NCBI RefSeq assembly: GCF_020035535.1
Contig: NZ_CP083350.1
Span: 2,738,501-2,802,500, forward strand
Direction of reading: 5' to 3'
Source: Ensifer adhaerens
Lineage (GTDB): Bacteria; Pseudomonadota; Alphaproteobacteria; Rhizobiales; Rhizobiaceae
DNA length: 64,000 bases
Every line of letters begins with the position of its first letter. Within the stretch, counting starts at the first letter, position 1. Shown piece by piece: positions 16,130 to 24,882 of this stretch. Both the position numbers and the translations under genes were made by a program. Under the pieces are notes generated by a model. That model saw nothing but the letters and a program-made list of their open reading frames with translations. It ran no database searches and was not told the DNA's origin.

Positions 16130-17314
16130 ATGGAAGCGCCGCTGAAGGGCATTCGTGTCCTGGAATTGGCCCGCATTCTCGCGGGCCCCTGGATCGGCCA
16201 GACGCTGGCCGATCTTGGTGCCGACGTCATCAAGGTTGAAAGCCCGGCAGGCGACGACACCCGCACCTGGGGCCCGCCCTTCGTCGCGGGTGAAGGCGGC
16301 GAGAAGCTCGACGCCGCCTATTTCCACGCCTGCAATCGCGGCAAGCGGTCTGTCGTGCTCGACTTCACGACGGAGGAGGGGCAGGAAGCGGTGCGCCGCC
16401 TTGCCGCCCAGTCGGACGTGCTGCTCGAGAACTTCAAGGTCGGCGGGCTTACCAAATACGGGCTCGACTATGAGAGCCTGAAGAAGGTCAATCCGCGGCT
16501 GATCTATTGCTCGGTCACCGGCTTCGGTCAGGATGGCCCCTATGCCCATCGCGCCGGTTACGACTATATCGTGCAGGGCATGAGTGGCATCATGGACCTG
16601 ACTGGCGAGCCCGATCGCGAGCCGCAGAAGATCGGCGTTGCCTTTGCCGATATCTTCACCGGCCTTTACGGCGTGATCGCCGTGCAGGCTGCACTTGCCC
16701 AGCGCGAGCGCACCGGTGAGGGGCAGCAGATCGACATGGCATTGCTCGACTGCATGACCGGCGTGCTCGCCAACCAGGCTCTGAACTTCCTGGTCTCCGG
16801 CAAGGCGCCGCGCCGGCTCGGCAATGCGCATCCCAACATCGCGCCCTATCAGGTCTTCCCGACATCGGACGGTCATTTGATCGTTGCTGTTGGCAACGAC
16901 CGGCAGTTCGTGAAGTTCTGCACATTGCTCGGGCGAGCTGAACTCGCCACCGACGAGCGTTATCTGACCAACGCATTGCGGGTGCAGAACCGGGAAACCC
17001 TGACGCCGGAACTGGCCACTGAAACGGCGAAGATCGAGCGCGACACGCTGTTGAAGTTGCTGGAAGATGCCGGCGTGCCTGGCGGACCGATCAACACCGT
17101 TGCCGACGTCTTTGCCGATCCGCAGATCGAGCATCGGCAGATGCGGGTCGATACGCCGCATTCCGGCGCTGCTGCCGGTACCTCTCCCGGGGTGAGGACG
17201 CCAATTCGCTTTTCAGCCGCCGGGCTTGCACTGGACCGTGGCGTGCCGCGGCTTGGGGAGCATACGGACGAGGTGTTGGCGGAAATCGGGATGCAAGCCC
17301 TAAAGGCGGACTAG
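16130..17314 (+). CDS. Family III CoA-transferase, probable succinyl-CoA:glutarate CoA-transferase
   Basis: A 394-residue CaiB/BaiF-type CoA-transferase. It opens with LKGIRVLELARILAGPWIGQTLADLGADVIKVE, the family's N-terminal CoA-binding region. GQQIDMALLDCM contains the aspartate that carries the acyl intermediate. Directly following gcdH by 11 bases, it most likely activates free glutarate with succinyl-CoA to feed the dehydrogenase, like the human SUGCT enzyme. The ATG at 16130 is preferred over the much longer upstream open frame, which only shadows gcdH. Substrate specificity comes from context, not from any residue I can identify. Confidence 0.87.
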   Translation: MEAPLKGIRVLELARILAGPWIGQTLADLGADVIKVESPAGDDTRTWGPPFVAGEGGEKLDAAYFHACNRGKRSVVLDFTTEEGQEAVRRLAAQSDVLLENFKVGGLTKYGLDYESLKKVNPRLIYCSVTGFGQDGPYAHRAGYDYIVQGMSGIMDLTGEPDREPQKIGVAFADIFTGLYGVIAVQAALAQRERTGEGQQIDMALLDCMTGVLANQALNFLVSGKAPRRLGNAHPNIAPYQVFPTSDGHLIVAVGNDRQFVKFCTLLGRAELATDERYLTNALRVQNRETLTPELATETAKIERDTLLKLLEDAGVPGGPINTVADVFADPQIEHRQMRVDTPHSGAAAGTSPGVRTPIRFSAAGLALDRGVPRLGEHTDEVLAEIGMQALKAD

Positions 17315-17370
17315 CGTAACGTTAGTCTCTGACGGCGCACGTTCAAGCGATGCTGTAGAAAACAGCAAAA

Positions 17371-17401
17371 GGCCCTGGAAATCCGAGAGATTTCCAGGGC
17401 C
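17371..17401. terminator. Bidirectional terminator, CoA-transferase / htpG
   Basis: GGCCCTGGAAATC (17371-17383) and GATTTCCAGGGCC (17389-17401) form a perfect 13-bp stem with a 5-nt loop between two convergent genes. AAAA precedes it (a T-run for htpG), and CTTCTGTT follows for the forward transcript. Confidence 0.8.
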
Positions 17402-17407
17402 CTTCTG

Positions 17408-19297
17408 TTAGGCCTTGAGTGCGCGATCGAAGACGCGCGACAGCCGTTCGGCGAAGGCGCGCGGATCCTGCGGCTTGTCGCCGTCAAGCACGCGGGCCTG
17501 GTCGAGCAGAAGCTGAACGGCGTCCGTCCGGAACGCCGTGTCGCCGGCGGGGCTGGCGGCCATCGCCGTAATCAACGCATGGTTCGGATTGACTTCGAGG
17601 ATCGGCTTGGCCGCGTCGTCCAGGCGACCGGCGCCCTGCAGCATCTTTTCGAGCTGGCGGTCGGGGCCGTGTTCCGGCGCAACGAGGCAGACGGCGCTTT
17701 CCGTCAGGCGGTCGGACGTGCGGACGTCGGACACCGCCGCGCCGAGCGTTTCCTTGGCGAAGGCAACGAAATCGATGACCAATTGGCTCGCCTGCGGCGC
17801 TTCTTCCTTGTCGCCCTCCGGCTTCCCGATCGCGCTGAGATCGGCCGACCCTTGGGTAATCGACTTCAGCGGCTTACCGTCGAAGTCCGGTGCGGACGTG
17901 ACCCAGAAACTGTCGACTGGATCGGTCAGGAGCAGGACTTCGATACCGCGGGCGCGGAAACCTTCGAGCTGCGGCGAGGCCTTGAGTTGGCCGAGATTGT
18001 CGCCGGTCAGATAGTAGATCGCCGATTGGCCGTCCTTCATGCCCTTGACATAGTCGGCGAGGCTGCGCTGTCCTTCGTCGGACGTGGTGGTACGGAAGCG
18101 CGATAGCGCGATCAGTTGTTCGCGACGCTCGTAGTCCTCGTAGATGCCTTCCTTCAGCACGCTGCCGAAGTTTTCCCAAACCTTGTCGAAGGTTTCGCGT
18201 TCGCTTTCCGCCAGCTTCTCGATCGCCGTCAGCACACGGTTGGTGACACCCTTGCGGATGCTGGCGAGCAGCGGGCTTTCCTGGATCATCTCACGCGAGA
18301 CGTTCAAGGGCAGGTCGGAGGTATCGACGAGGCCACGCACGAAGCGCAGGTAGCGCGGGAGCAATTCCGCCTCGTCGGTGATGAATACGCGCTTGACGTA
18401 GAGTTTCATCCGACCCTTGCGGTCCGGGTCGAAGAGGTCGAAGGGCTTCGAGCCGGGCACGAAGGCGAGTGCCGTATATTCGTGGCGGCCCTCGGCGCGG
18501 AAATGCACCGTCAGCGCCGGGTCGTCATACTGGCCGGCGACACCGCGATAGAAATCCGCGTAATCTTCCTTGCTGATTTCGCTCTTTTGCTTGGTCCAGA
18601 GCGCTGTGCCGTCGCCGACCTGTACCGGTTCGGCATCGGGCTTTTCCAGAATAGAGATCGGCACCGGTACATGGCCCGACTGATCCTTGACGATGCGCTC
18701 GACGGTCCAGCGCGAGGTATAGGTCTTGGCATCCTCCATCAGATGCAGCGTGATGCGCGTGCCGCGCGCAGGGGCGTCAGCGAGTTCGGCGGCGGAAACC
18801 GTATAGCTGCCCTTGCCGTCGGAAGACCACAGCCATGCATGTTCGGTACCGGCACGGCGCGAAACGACATCGACCTTGTCGGCGACCATGAAGGCGGAAT
18901 AGAAGCCGACGCCGAACTGGCCGATCAGCTGTGCGCCTTCCTTGCCTTGCGCGGCCTCGATGCGCTCCATGAAGGCGCGCGTGCCCGACCGGGCAATCGT
19001 GCCGAGCGCTTCGACCAGTTCGTCGCGGCCCATGCCGATGCCATTGTCTTCGACGACGAGACGGCTGTTTTCTTCATCGAGCGTCAGAGTGATGCGCGGG
19101 CTCGGGTCACCGGCCAAGAGTTCGGGGGAGACGATCGCCTCGTAGCGCAGCTTCTCGCAGGCATCCGCGGCGTTCGAAATCAGTTCGCGGAGGAAGACGT
19201 TCTTATCGGAGTAGACCGAATGCACCATCAAATGGAGCAGTCGCGCCACATCGGCTTCGAAGACATGTTTCTCTACGGACATTTCAGTTTCGCTCAT
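17408..19297 (-). CDS. htpG: Chaperone HtpG (Hsp90)
   Basis: A 629-residue bacterial Hsp90, full length for the family. The N-terminal ATPase shows FLRELISNAADACEKLRYEA, VVEDNGIGM, GTIARSGT and IGQFGVGFYSAFMVAD, covering the catalytic glutamate and the ATP-lid glycines. The middle domain (LYVKRVFITDEAELLPRYLRFVRG) and C-terminal dimerisation domain are complete. It is a cytoplasmic, ATP-driven chaperone. The ATG at 19297 gives MSETEMSVEKHVFEADV; a second ATG five codons later is possible. A near-consensus RpoH promoter lies just upstream, placing transcription start about 25 bases before this codon and supporting the choice. Confidence 0.96.
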   Translation of the reverse strand: MSETEMSVEKHVFEADVARLLHLMVHSVYSDKNVFLRELISNAADACEKLRYEAIVSPELLAGDPSPRITLTLDEENSRLVVEDNGIGMGRDELVEALGTIARSGTRAFMERIEAAQGKEGAQLIGQFGVGFYSAFMVADKVDVVSRRAGTEHAWLWSSDGKGSYTVSAAELADAPARGTRITLHLMEDAKTYTSRWTVERIVKDQSGHVPVPISILEKPDAEPVQVGDGTALWTKQKSEISKEDYADFYRGVAGQYDDPALTVHFRAEGRHEYTALAFVPGSKPFDLFDPDRKGRMKLYVKRVFITDEAELLPRYLRFVRGLVDTSDLPLNVSREMIQESPLLASIRKGVTNRVLTAIEKLAESERETFDKVWENFGSVLKEGIYEDYERREQLIALSRFRTTTSDEGQRSLADYVKGMKDGQSAIYYLTGDNLGQLKASPQLEGFRARGIEVLLLTDPVDSFWVTSAPDFDGKPLKSITQGSADLSAIGKPEGDKEEAPQASQLVIDFVAFAKETLGAAVSDVRTSDRLTESAVCLVAPEHGPDRQLEKMLQGAGRLDDAAKPILEVNPNHALITAMAASPAGDTAFRTDAVQLLLDQARVLDGDKPQDPRAFAERLSRVFDRALKA

Positions 19298-19328
19298 CGC
19301 CTTGGCAACTCCTTCTGCTTTGCGCCCC

Positions 19329-19357
19329 AATTGGCAAGCTGCGTCCTGAATTTCAAG
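19329..19357 (-). promoter_or_regulatory. RpoH (sigma-32) promoter of htpG
   Basis: On the minus strand, CCCTTGAA (CTTGAA at 19357-19352) is followed after exactly 17 bases by CCAATT (19334-19329). This fits the alphaproteobacterial heat-shock consensus, CTTGAA and a CCAnAT-like -10. It sits about 32 bases before the htpG start codon, as expected for a heat-shock gene. Confidence 0.7.
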
Positions 19358-19506
19358 GGTCGTCTTGCGCGGTACCCATTTCTGTATAATGCTGCAGTGC
19401 GAAGAGGCGCTGAATACTGGCGAAACGTATGCTTCTTCGATGGGGTCGAAGGCGAAAATTCGTGAAGGCGACAAATCGCCGTAATACTCCACTTTTATGT
19501 TCCTGC

Positions 19507-19530
19507 GACCCGAGCAGACGTTCTCGGGTC
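19507..19530. repeat. 8-bp perfect inverted repeat
   Basis: GACCCGAG (19507-19514) and CTCGGGTC (19523-19530) are exact inverted repeats around an 8-nt spacer. No T-run follows, so this may be a regulator-binding site ahead of the DUF3141-pta-ackA-fabI operon rather than a terminator. Confidence 0.4.
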
Positions 19531-19659
19531 ATCTATGCCGAGTTCATATCGCAGCTTTGCCGCCTATCTCTTTGACTAAGGTCAATGCGAGACGAATTAC
19601 GTTGTTCTATTGGCCTTGGTGACGGGGCCGGCCTTCAATCGCACCGAGGAGTGGACACC

Positions 19660-21876
19660 ATGCCCAAGCATTCCACGAGCCCGACAATACCGACTTTCGC
19701 CGATGCCTATTCCTATTCGCTCGATGCCTGGCAGCGCTCGGTCCTTTTTCTCGACGTGATGCGCCAGCGCGGCGCGCAGTACGAAGAACACAGGACGCAG
19801 ACTGCGCCGAACGTACTGGAATTCGAGGCCCAGCTTGTCCGCGACGGGCGTACGCTCGCGCGGCCGGTGAACTATGCGCTGGTCAGCATCGTTCCACCTG
19901 ATGGCGTCGTGGTCGACCCGTCGAAGCGTCCCTTTGTCGTCGTCGATCCCCGGGCCGGTCATGGCCCCGGCATTGGCGGCTTCAAGGCGGACAGCGAGAT
20001 CGGCGTGGCGATGAAGGCGGGCCATCCCTGCTACTTTATCGGCTTTCTTCCTGATCCGGTTCCGGGGCAGACCATCGAGGATATCGCTGTTGCCGAGGCC
20101 GTGTTCCTTGAAACCGTCATCGCCCGTCATCCGGATGCGGATGGCAAGCCCTGCGTGATCGGCAATTGCCAGGCAGGCTGGGCGGTGACGATCGTTGCCG
20201 CGCTAAGGCCGGAGCTTTTCGGCCCGATCATCATTGCCGGCGCGCCGCTTTCCTACTGGGCAGGTGTCAAGGGGCAGAACCCGATGCGCTATTCCGGCGG
20301 GCTTCTTGGCGGCAGCTGGCTGACGGCGCTGACCGGCGATCTCGGCGCCGGTGTCTTCGACGGCGCCTGGCTGGTGCAGAATTTCGAGAACCAGAATCCG
20401 GCCAATACGCTTTGGACCAAGCAGTACAACCTCTATTCGAAGATCGACACGGAAGCCGCGCGCTACCTCGGCTTCGAGCGCTGGTGGGGCGGGCATGTGA
20501 CGCTGAATGCCGAGGAGATGCAGTTCATCGTCGATGAACTTTTCGTCGGCAACAAGCTCGCAGCCGGCGAGATCCGCACCTCGGATGGAACAGCGGTCGA
20601 CCTTCGCAACATCCGCTCTCCGATCGTCGTGTTCTGCTCGAAGGGGGACAACATCACCCCGCCGCAGCAGGCGCTCGACTGGATTCTCGACCTTTACGAC
20701 AGCGTCGACGATATCCGTGCCTACGGGCAGACCATCGTCTACACCGTGCACGAGACGGTAGGGCATCTCGGTATTTTCGTGTCCGCTGGCGTTGCGCGGA
20801 AAGAGCACGATGAGTTTGCTTCCAACATCGATTTCATCGACGTTCTTCCCCCGGGGCTCTACGAAGCGGTGTTGACACCCGCAAGCGAGGCGGTCGAGGG
20901 CAGGGACCTTGTTTCTGGCGAATGGCTGATGCGCTGCGAAGCGCGAACGCTCGATGATATCCGCGCGCTCGGCGGCAACGACATTGAGGACGAGCGTCGT
21001 TTCGCTGCCGCAGCGAAGCTTTCGGAGGTCAATCTGGCGCTCTACCGCACCTACCTGCAGCCGATCGTCAAGGCGGCGGCAACGCCGCCTGTGGCGGAGG
21101 CGATGCGCAGCATGCACCCGCTGCGGCTGCAATATGCGCTTTTCGGGCCGGACAATCCCTTCATGGCGTGGACGTCGGCGCTTGCAGACTATGTGCGCGA
21201 GAACCGCGAGCCTGCCGCGGAAGGCAACCCGTTCATCGCCTGGCAGGAGGCTTTGTCGCAGCAGATCGTGGACGGCCTCGACGCCTGGCGTCGTACGGCC
21301 GAATATCTTTCTGAACAGAGCTTCCACGCCATCTATGGTGCTCCGACTTTGCAGGCGGCACTCGGTATCGACACGAATTCGAACCAGCCACCGCGAAGAG
21401 CCGAGAAAAGCCTGCTTCATAAAGCCCTCGTCGAAGCACGGATCGCGGAACTTAAGACGAAATTTGCCGACGGCTCGACATGCGAGGGGCTTGCCCGGGC
21501 GTTGATCTTTGTCGGCATGGCGCGTGGCGGCGCTGACGAGCGCGGGCTCGAGGCCGTTCGCAGGCTTCGGCGCGCGCACGCCTCCGCAAAGCAGTTGACG
21601 CTCGCTGAGTTCAAGGCGGTCATTCGCGAACAGTATTTCATGCTGCTGATCGACGAGGAGGCCGCACTTGCGGCGCTTCCGAAGTTGCTGCCGGAACCGA
21701 TCGAGGAGCGTCGCGCCGCCTTCACCGCGCTTCGCGAGGTGCTGGAGGTCTCCGGCGCGCTGACAGGTCTTGCGGCCGAGCGGCTGCAACGGGTGGCGAC
21801 GCTGTTCCGGCTGGAGAGCGAGCCGCCGGTCGCGATCAGCGCCGGCAAGACCGTCCGTAATCGTGCCGCATCCTGA
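19660..21876 (+). CDS. DUF3141 protein (alpha/beta-hydrolase, PHA-synthase-like)
   Basis: A 738-residue protein of the DUF3141 family. The N-terminal half resembles an alpha/beta hydrolase related to polyhydroxyalkanoate synthase: FVVVDPRAGHGPGIGGFK, then VIGNCQAGWAVTIVAAL, where a GNCQAGW elbow holds a possible cysteine nucleophile. It ends with VVFCSKGDNITPP and HETVGHLGIFVSAGVARKEH, likely to hold the Asp and His. The C-terminal 300 residues are mainly helical. GAGGAG lies eight bases before the chosen ATG. It heads an operon with pta, ackA and fabI, an association I recall from other rhizobia. Its reaction is unknown; a link to acyl or acetyl-phosphate turnover is inferred from neighbours. 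Confidence 0.82.
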   Translation: MPKHSTSPTIPTFADAYSYSLDAWQRSVLFLDVMRQRGAQYEEHRTQTAPNVLEFEAQLVRDGRTLARPVNYALVSIVPPDGVVVDPSKRPFVVVDPRAGHGPGIGGFKADSEIGVAMKAGHPCYFIGFLPDPVPGQTIEDIAVAEAVFLETVIARHPDADGKPCVIGNCQAGWAVTIVAALRPELFGPIIIAGAPLSYWAGVKGQNPMRYSGGLLGGSWLTALTGDLGAGVFDGAWLVQNFENQNPANTLWTKQYNLYSKIDTEAARYLGFERWWGGHVTLNAEEMQFIVDELFVGNKLAAGEIRTSDGTAVDLRNIRSPIVVFCSKGDNITPPQQALDWILDLYDSVDDIRAYGQTIVYTVHETVGHLGIFVSAGVARKEHDEFASNIDFIDVLPPGLYEAVLTPASEAVEGRDLVSGEWLMRCEARTLDDIRALGGNDIEDERRFAAAAKLSEVNLALYRTYLQPIVKAAATPPVAEAMRSMHPLRLQYALFGPDNPFMAWTSALADYVRENREPAAEGNPFIAWQEALSQQIVDGLDAWRRTAEYLSEQSFHAIYGAPTLQAALGIDTNSNQPPRRAEKSLLHKALVEARIAELKTKFADGSTCEGLARALIFVGMARGGADERGLEAVRRLRRAHASAKQLTLAEFKAVIREQYFMLLIDEEAALAALPKLLPEPIEERRAAFTALREVLEVSGALTGLAAERLQRVATLFRLESEPPVAISAGKTVRNRAAS

Positions 21877-21895
21877 TCGTAGAAGGAGTACCGAC

Positions 21896-22852
21896 GTGTC
21901 CGACGTAGCCGCACTGCCGCTTGAGCAGTCCAAATACGATCTCCTGATTGCCACCGCGCGAGACGAAACGCCGGCGGTCACCATCGTCGCGCACCCTTGC
22001 GACGAAACCTCGCTGCGCGGCGCGTTGGAGGCAGCCGAGACGGGGTTGATCACGCCCGTGCTCGTCGGCCCGGAAGCGAAAATCCGCAGCGTCGCTGCCG
22101 AACACCGGCTCGATCTCGGAAATTACGAGATCGTCGATGTGCCGCACAGTCATGCGGCGGCGGCGAAGGCGGTGGCGATGATCCGCGAGGGTCGCGGCGA
22201 GCTGCTGATGAAGGGAAGCCTGCATACTGACGAACTGATGAAGGAAGTTGCAGCGTCTGCGACCGGCCTCAGGACCGATCGAAGAATCAGCCACGTCTTC
22301 ATCATGGATGTGCCGGGCCATGCCGAGACGCTCTTCATCACCGATGCCGCCATCAACATCTTCCCGGACCTCGAGGCCAAGCGCGACATCGTGCAGAACG
22401 CGATCGACCTCTGGGTCACGATCGGCCTTGGCGAGCCGCGTGTCGCCATACTCTCGGCTGTCGAGACCGTGACGACGAAGATCCCGTCGACGATCGAGGC
22501 GGCTGCGCTTTGCAAGATGGCAGAACGCGGCCAGATCACCGGCGGCCTGCTTGAAGGACCGCTGGCCTTCGACAATGCGATCGATCCGGAGGCCGCGCAG
22601 ATCAAGGGGATAAAGTCTCCCGTCGCCGGAAGGGCACAGATCCTGGTGGTGCCGGATCTTGAGGCCGGCAACATGCTGGCGAAGAACCTCACCTTCCTTT
22701 CGCGTGCCGATGCGGCCGGCATCGTCCTTGGTGCGCGCGTGCCGATCGTGCTGACCTCGCGGGCGGACTCCGTGCGCACGCGTCTCGCCTCCTGCGCGGT
22801 CGCCTCGCTCTACGCGGCGCGGCGGCGCGCGGCGCAAGTTGCGGCGGTGTAG
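21896..22852 (+). CDS. pta: Phosphate acetyltransferase (phosphotransacetylase)
   Basis: A 318-residue PTA/PTB-family enzyme without the N-terminal regulatory domain of E. coli Pta. [48 protein letters not shown] and [14 protein letters not shown] mark the family. It interconverts acetyl-CoA and acetyl phosphate (or a similar short acyl-CoA). The start is a GTG seven bases after AGAAGGAG. It lies 19 bases after the DUF3141 gene and two bases before ackA, so the three are certainly one transcript. In S. meliloti the pta-ackA operon is known to be phosphate-starvation inducible through PhoB. Confidence 0.9.
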   Translation: MSDVAALPLEQSKYDLLIATARDETPAVTIVAHPCDETSLRGALEAAETGLITPVLVGPEAKIRSVAAEHRLDLGNYEIVDVPHSHAAAAKAVAMIREGRGELLMKGSLHTDELMKEVAASATGLRTDRRISHVFIMDVPGHAETLFITDAAINIFPDLEAKRDIVQNAIDLWVTIGLGEPRVAILSAVETVTTKIPSTIEAAALCKMAERGQITGGLLEGPLAFDNAIDPEAAQIKGIKSPVAGRAQILVVPDLEAGNMLAKNLTFLSRADAAGIVLGARVPIVLTSRADSVRTRLASCAVASLYAARRRAAQVAAV

Positions 22853-22854
22853 CC

Positions 22855-24039
22855 ATGGATGCACTTCTCGTTGTCAATGCGGGATCGTCCAGCCTGAAGT
22901 TTCAGGTATTCGGGATCACGGATGCCGGTCTCGAACGCCGGGTGAAGGGGCAGATCGGCGGCATCGGTACGCGTCCGCGGCTCCAGGCGAAGGCAGCCGA
23001 TGGGACTGTGCTCGTGGACCGAAACTATGAGGCCGCCATCGTCGGCGACCTGCCGGCCGCCATCGCCGCAGCGCGGGACTGGCTGTTGACCCTTGAAGGC
23101 TTCACATTGCGGGCGGTCGGCCACCGGGTGGTGCATGGCGGGCCCGACTTTGCCGAACCTGTCTTGATCGATGCCTCCGTGCTCGAACGCCTGGCTGGCT
23201 ATCAGGACCTCGCCCCGCTGCACCAGCCCAACAACCTTGCGCCGATCCGCCAGGCCATGGCGATCAACCCGGATGTGCCGCAGGTCGCCTGTTTCGACAC
23301 GGCATTCCACCATTGCCATCCGGAAGAAGTGAACTGCTACGCCATGCCGCGCAGCTTCTATGAAGACGGCGTGCGGCGATATGGCTTCCACGGCCTCTCC
23401 TACGAATACATATCGGAGCGTCTGAGGGACGTGGCGCCTGTCGTGGCGGGCGGCCGGGTCATCGTTGCACATCTCGGCAGCGGCGCCTCCATGTGCGCAT
23501 TGCGCAACGGCCACAGCATCGAAAGCACCATGGGCTTTACCGCGCTTGACGGCCTGCCGATGGGAACGCGGCCGGGCCAGCTTGATCCGGGTGTCGTGCT
23601 TTACCTGATCCTCCAGCGCGGCATGAGCGCCCAGGCCGTTTCGGATCTGCTCTATCACGAAGCCGGGCTCAAGGGGCTTTCCGGCGTCTCGAACGATATG
23701 CGTGATCTTCTCGCGAGCGAGGACCCGCACGCCAAGCTTGCTATCGATCACTTCCTCTATCGCAGCGGGCTCAACGTCGGCATGCTAGCGGCTGCGCTCG
23801 GCGGTATCGATGCCTTCGTCTTCACCGCGGGCGTTGGCGAGAATTCCGCCCAGATTCGTGCCCGGGTCGTGGAGAACCTCGCCTGGCTCGGCGCCGAACT
23901 CGATCCGGCCGCGAACGAGGCGGGTGCCACGGTTATCTCCACGCCATCAAGCCGCGTCGAGCTCTACGTCATCCCGACCGACGAGGAGTTGATGATCGCG
24001 CGCCACACGCTGGCACTCCTTCGAACTCGTGCAGCCTGA
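22855..24039 (+). CDS. ackA: Acetate kinase
   Basis: A 394-residue acetokinase. [16 protein letters not shown] is the first phosphate-binding signature, [14 protein letters not shown] the adenosine loop, and [19 protein letters not shown] the second acetate-kinase signature. [15 protein letters not shown] completes the active site. It transfers phosphate between acetyl phosphate and ADP. The ATG comes two bases after the pta stop. With Pta it links acetyl-CoA, acetyl phosphate and acetate, either for overflow or for acetate assimilation. Confidence 0.95.
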   Translation: MDALLVVNAGSSSLKFQVFGITDAGLERRVKGQIGGIGTRPRLQAKAADGTVLVDRNYEAAIVGDLPAAIAAARDWLLTLEGFTLRAVGHRVVHGGPDFAEPVLIDASVLERLAGYQDLAPLHQPNNLAPIRQAMAINPDVPQVACFDTAFHHCHPEEVNCYAMPRSFYEDGVRRYGFHGLSYEYISERLRDVAPVVAGGRVIVAHLGSGASMCALRNGHSIESTMGFTALDGLPMGTRPGQLDPGVVLYLILQRGMSAQAVSDLLYHEAGLKGLSGVSNDMRDLLASEDPHAKLAIDHFLYRSGLNVGMLAAALGGIDAFVFTAGVGENSAQIRARVVENLAWLGAELDPAANEAGATVISTPSSRVELYVIPTDEELMIARHTLALLRTRAA

Positions 24040-24055
24040 CCATCGGAGACAATTC

Positions 24056-24841
24056 ATGTCCATTCCTGTCGCAAAGGCCAAACTTCTGGATGGCCGCAAG
24101 GGCCTGATCGTCGGGATCGCCAACGATCGGTCGATCGCCTGGGGCTGCGCCCGCGCCTTTCGCGCCTTCGGGGCGGAGGTGGCGGTCACCTATCTGAACG
24201 ACAAGGCAAAACCCCATGTGGAGCCGTTGGCTCGGGAAATCGAAGCGCCGTTGTTCCTGCCGCTCGACGTCGCCGTCCCGGGCCAGATGGAAGCCGTCTT
24301 CGAGGAGATCGGCAAGACCTGGGGTGAGCTCGACTTCCTCGTGCACTCGATCGCCTTTTCGCCGAAGGATACGCTCGGCGGCCGCGTGGTTGATGTCCCG
24401 CGCGAGGGGTTCCTGAAGACCATGGACATTTCCTGCTGGTCCTTCATCCGCATGGCGCATCTCGCCGAGCCGCTGATGAAGAACGGCGGCACGCTCTTCA
24501 CGATGACCTATCACGGCTCCCAGGTGGTGGTGGAAAACTACAACATCATGGGCGTCGCCAAGGCAGCACTCGAAAGTGCCGTGCGCTACCTCGCCTCCGA
24601 ACTCGGCCCGAAGGGGATCCGCGTGCATGCGATTTCGCCGGGGGCGCTGGCGACGCGTGCCGCCTCCGGCATTCCGGAATTCGACGCGCTGCTCGAAAAG
24701 ACCAAGGTCAAATCGCCGAGCCGCGAGCTGATTGACATCGACGACGTCGGCGCGGCCACCGCCTTCCTCGCGCACGACGCCGCCCGCCTGATCACGGGCC
24801 AGGTGCTCTATGTTGACGGCGGCTACCACATCATCGACTAG
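24056..24841 (+). CDS. fabI: Enoyl-[acyl-carrier-protein] reductase FabI
   Basis: A 261-residue short-chain-dehydrogenase-type enoyl-ACP reductase. GLIVGIANDRSIAWGCARAF is the FabI NAD-binding motif, and TYHGSQVVVENYNIMGVAKA contains the catalytic pair Y162 and K169 with the FabI-specific six-residue spacing. It catalyses the last reduction of each fatty-acid elongation cycle. CGGAGA precedes the ATG. It is the last gene of the DUF3141-pta-ackA operon; rhizobia usually carry more than one fabI, so this may be an accessory copy tied to acyl or acetyl-phosphate metabolism. Confidence 0.94.
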   Translation: MSIPVAKAKLLDGRKGLIVGIANDRSIAWGCARAFRAFGAEVAVTYLNDKAKPHVEPLAREIEAPLFLPLDVAVPGQMEAVFEEIGKTWGELDFLVHSIAFSPKDTLGGRVVDVPREGFLKTMDISCWSFIRMAHLAEPLMKNGGTLFTMTYHGSQVVVENYNIMGVAKAALESAVRYLASELGPKGIRVHAISPGALATRAASGIPEFDALLEKTKVKSPSRELIDIDDVGAATAFLAHDAARLITGQVLYVDGGYHIID

Positions 24842-24849
24842 CTGCCGGG

Positions 24850-24882
24850 TCTCTGCATGGTCAGATGTTGCCCATGCAGAGA
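24850..24882. terminator. Shared terminator, fabI / gabD
   Basis: TCTCTGCATGG (24850-24860) and CCATGCAGAGA (24872-24882) form a perfect 11-bp stem with an 11-nt loop, nine bases after the fabI stop. The gabD stop codon lies inside the loop, so the right arm is gabD coding sequence. ATATTT follows in the fabI direction. Confidence 0.7.

Larger units (their letters stand above)
19298..19659. other. Divergent intergenic region, htpG / DUF3141 operon
   Basis: This 362-bp region contains the htpG heat-shock promoter (19329-19357), an 8-bp perfect inverted repeat (19507-19530) and a small TTGAC-TAAG-GTCAA dyad (19572-19585) that could double as a -35 element for the forward operon. I looked for a Pho box because pta-ackA of S. 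meliloti is PhoB-controlled, and saw no convincing one. Confidence 0.5.

Noticed and set aside
19493..19659. Pho box for the pta-ackA operon
   Set aside because: S. meliloti pta-ackA is PhoB-controlled, so I searched for CTGTCAT-N4-CTGTCAT. The best alignment, near AGTTCATATCGCAGCTTT, matches too few positions.
20203..22053. 616-codon antisense open frame opposite the DUF3141 gene
   Set aside because: No ribosome-binding site or recognisable motif; the forward strand carries a strong protein in a well-formed operon.
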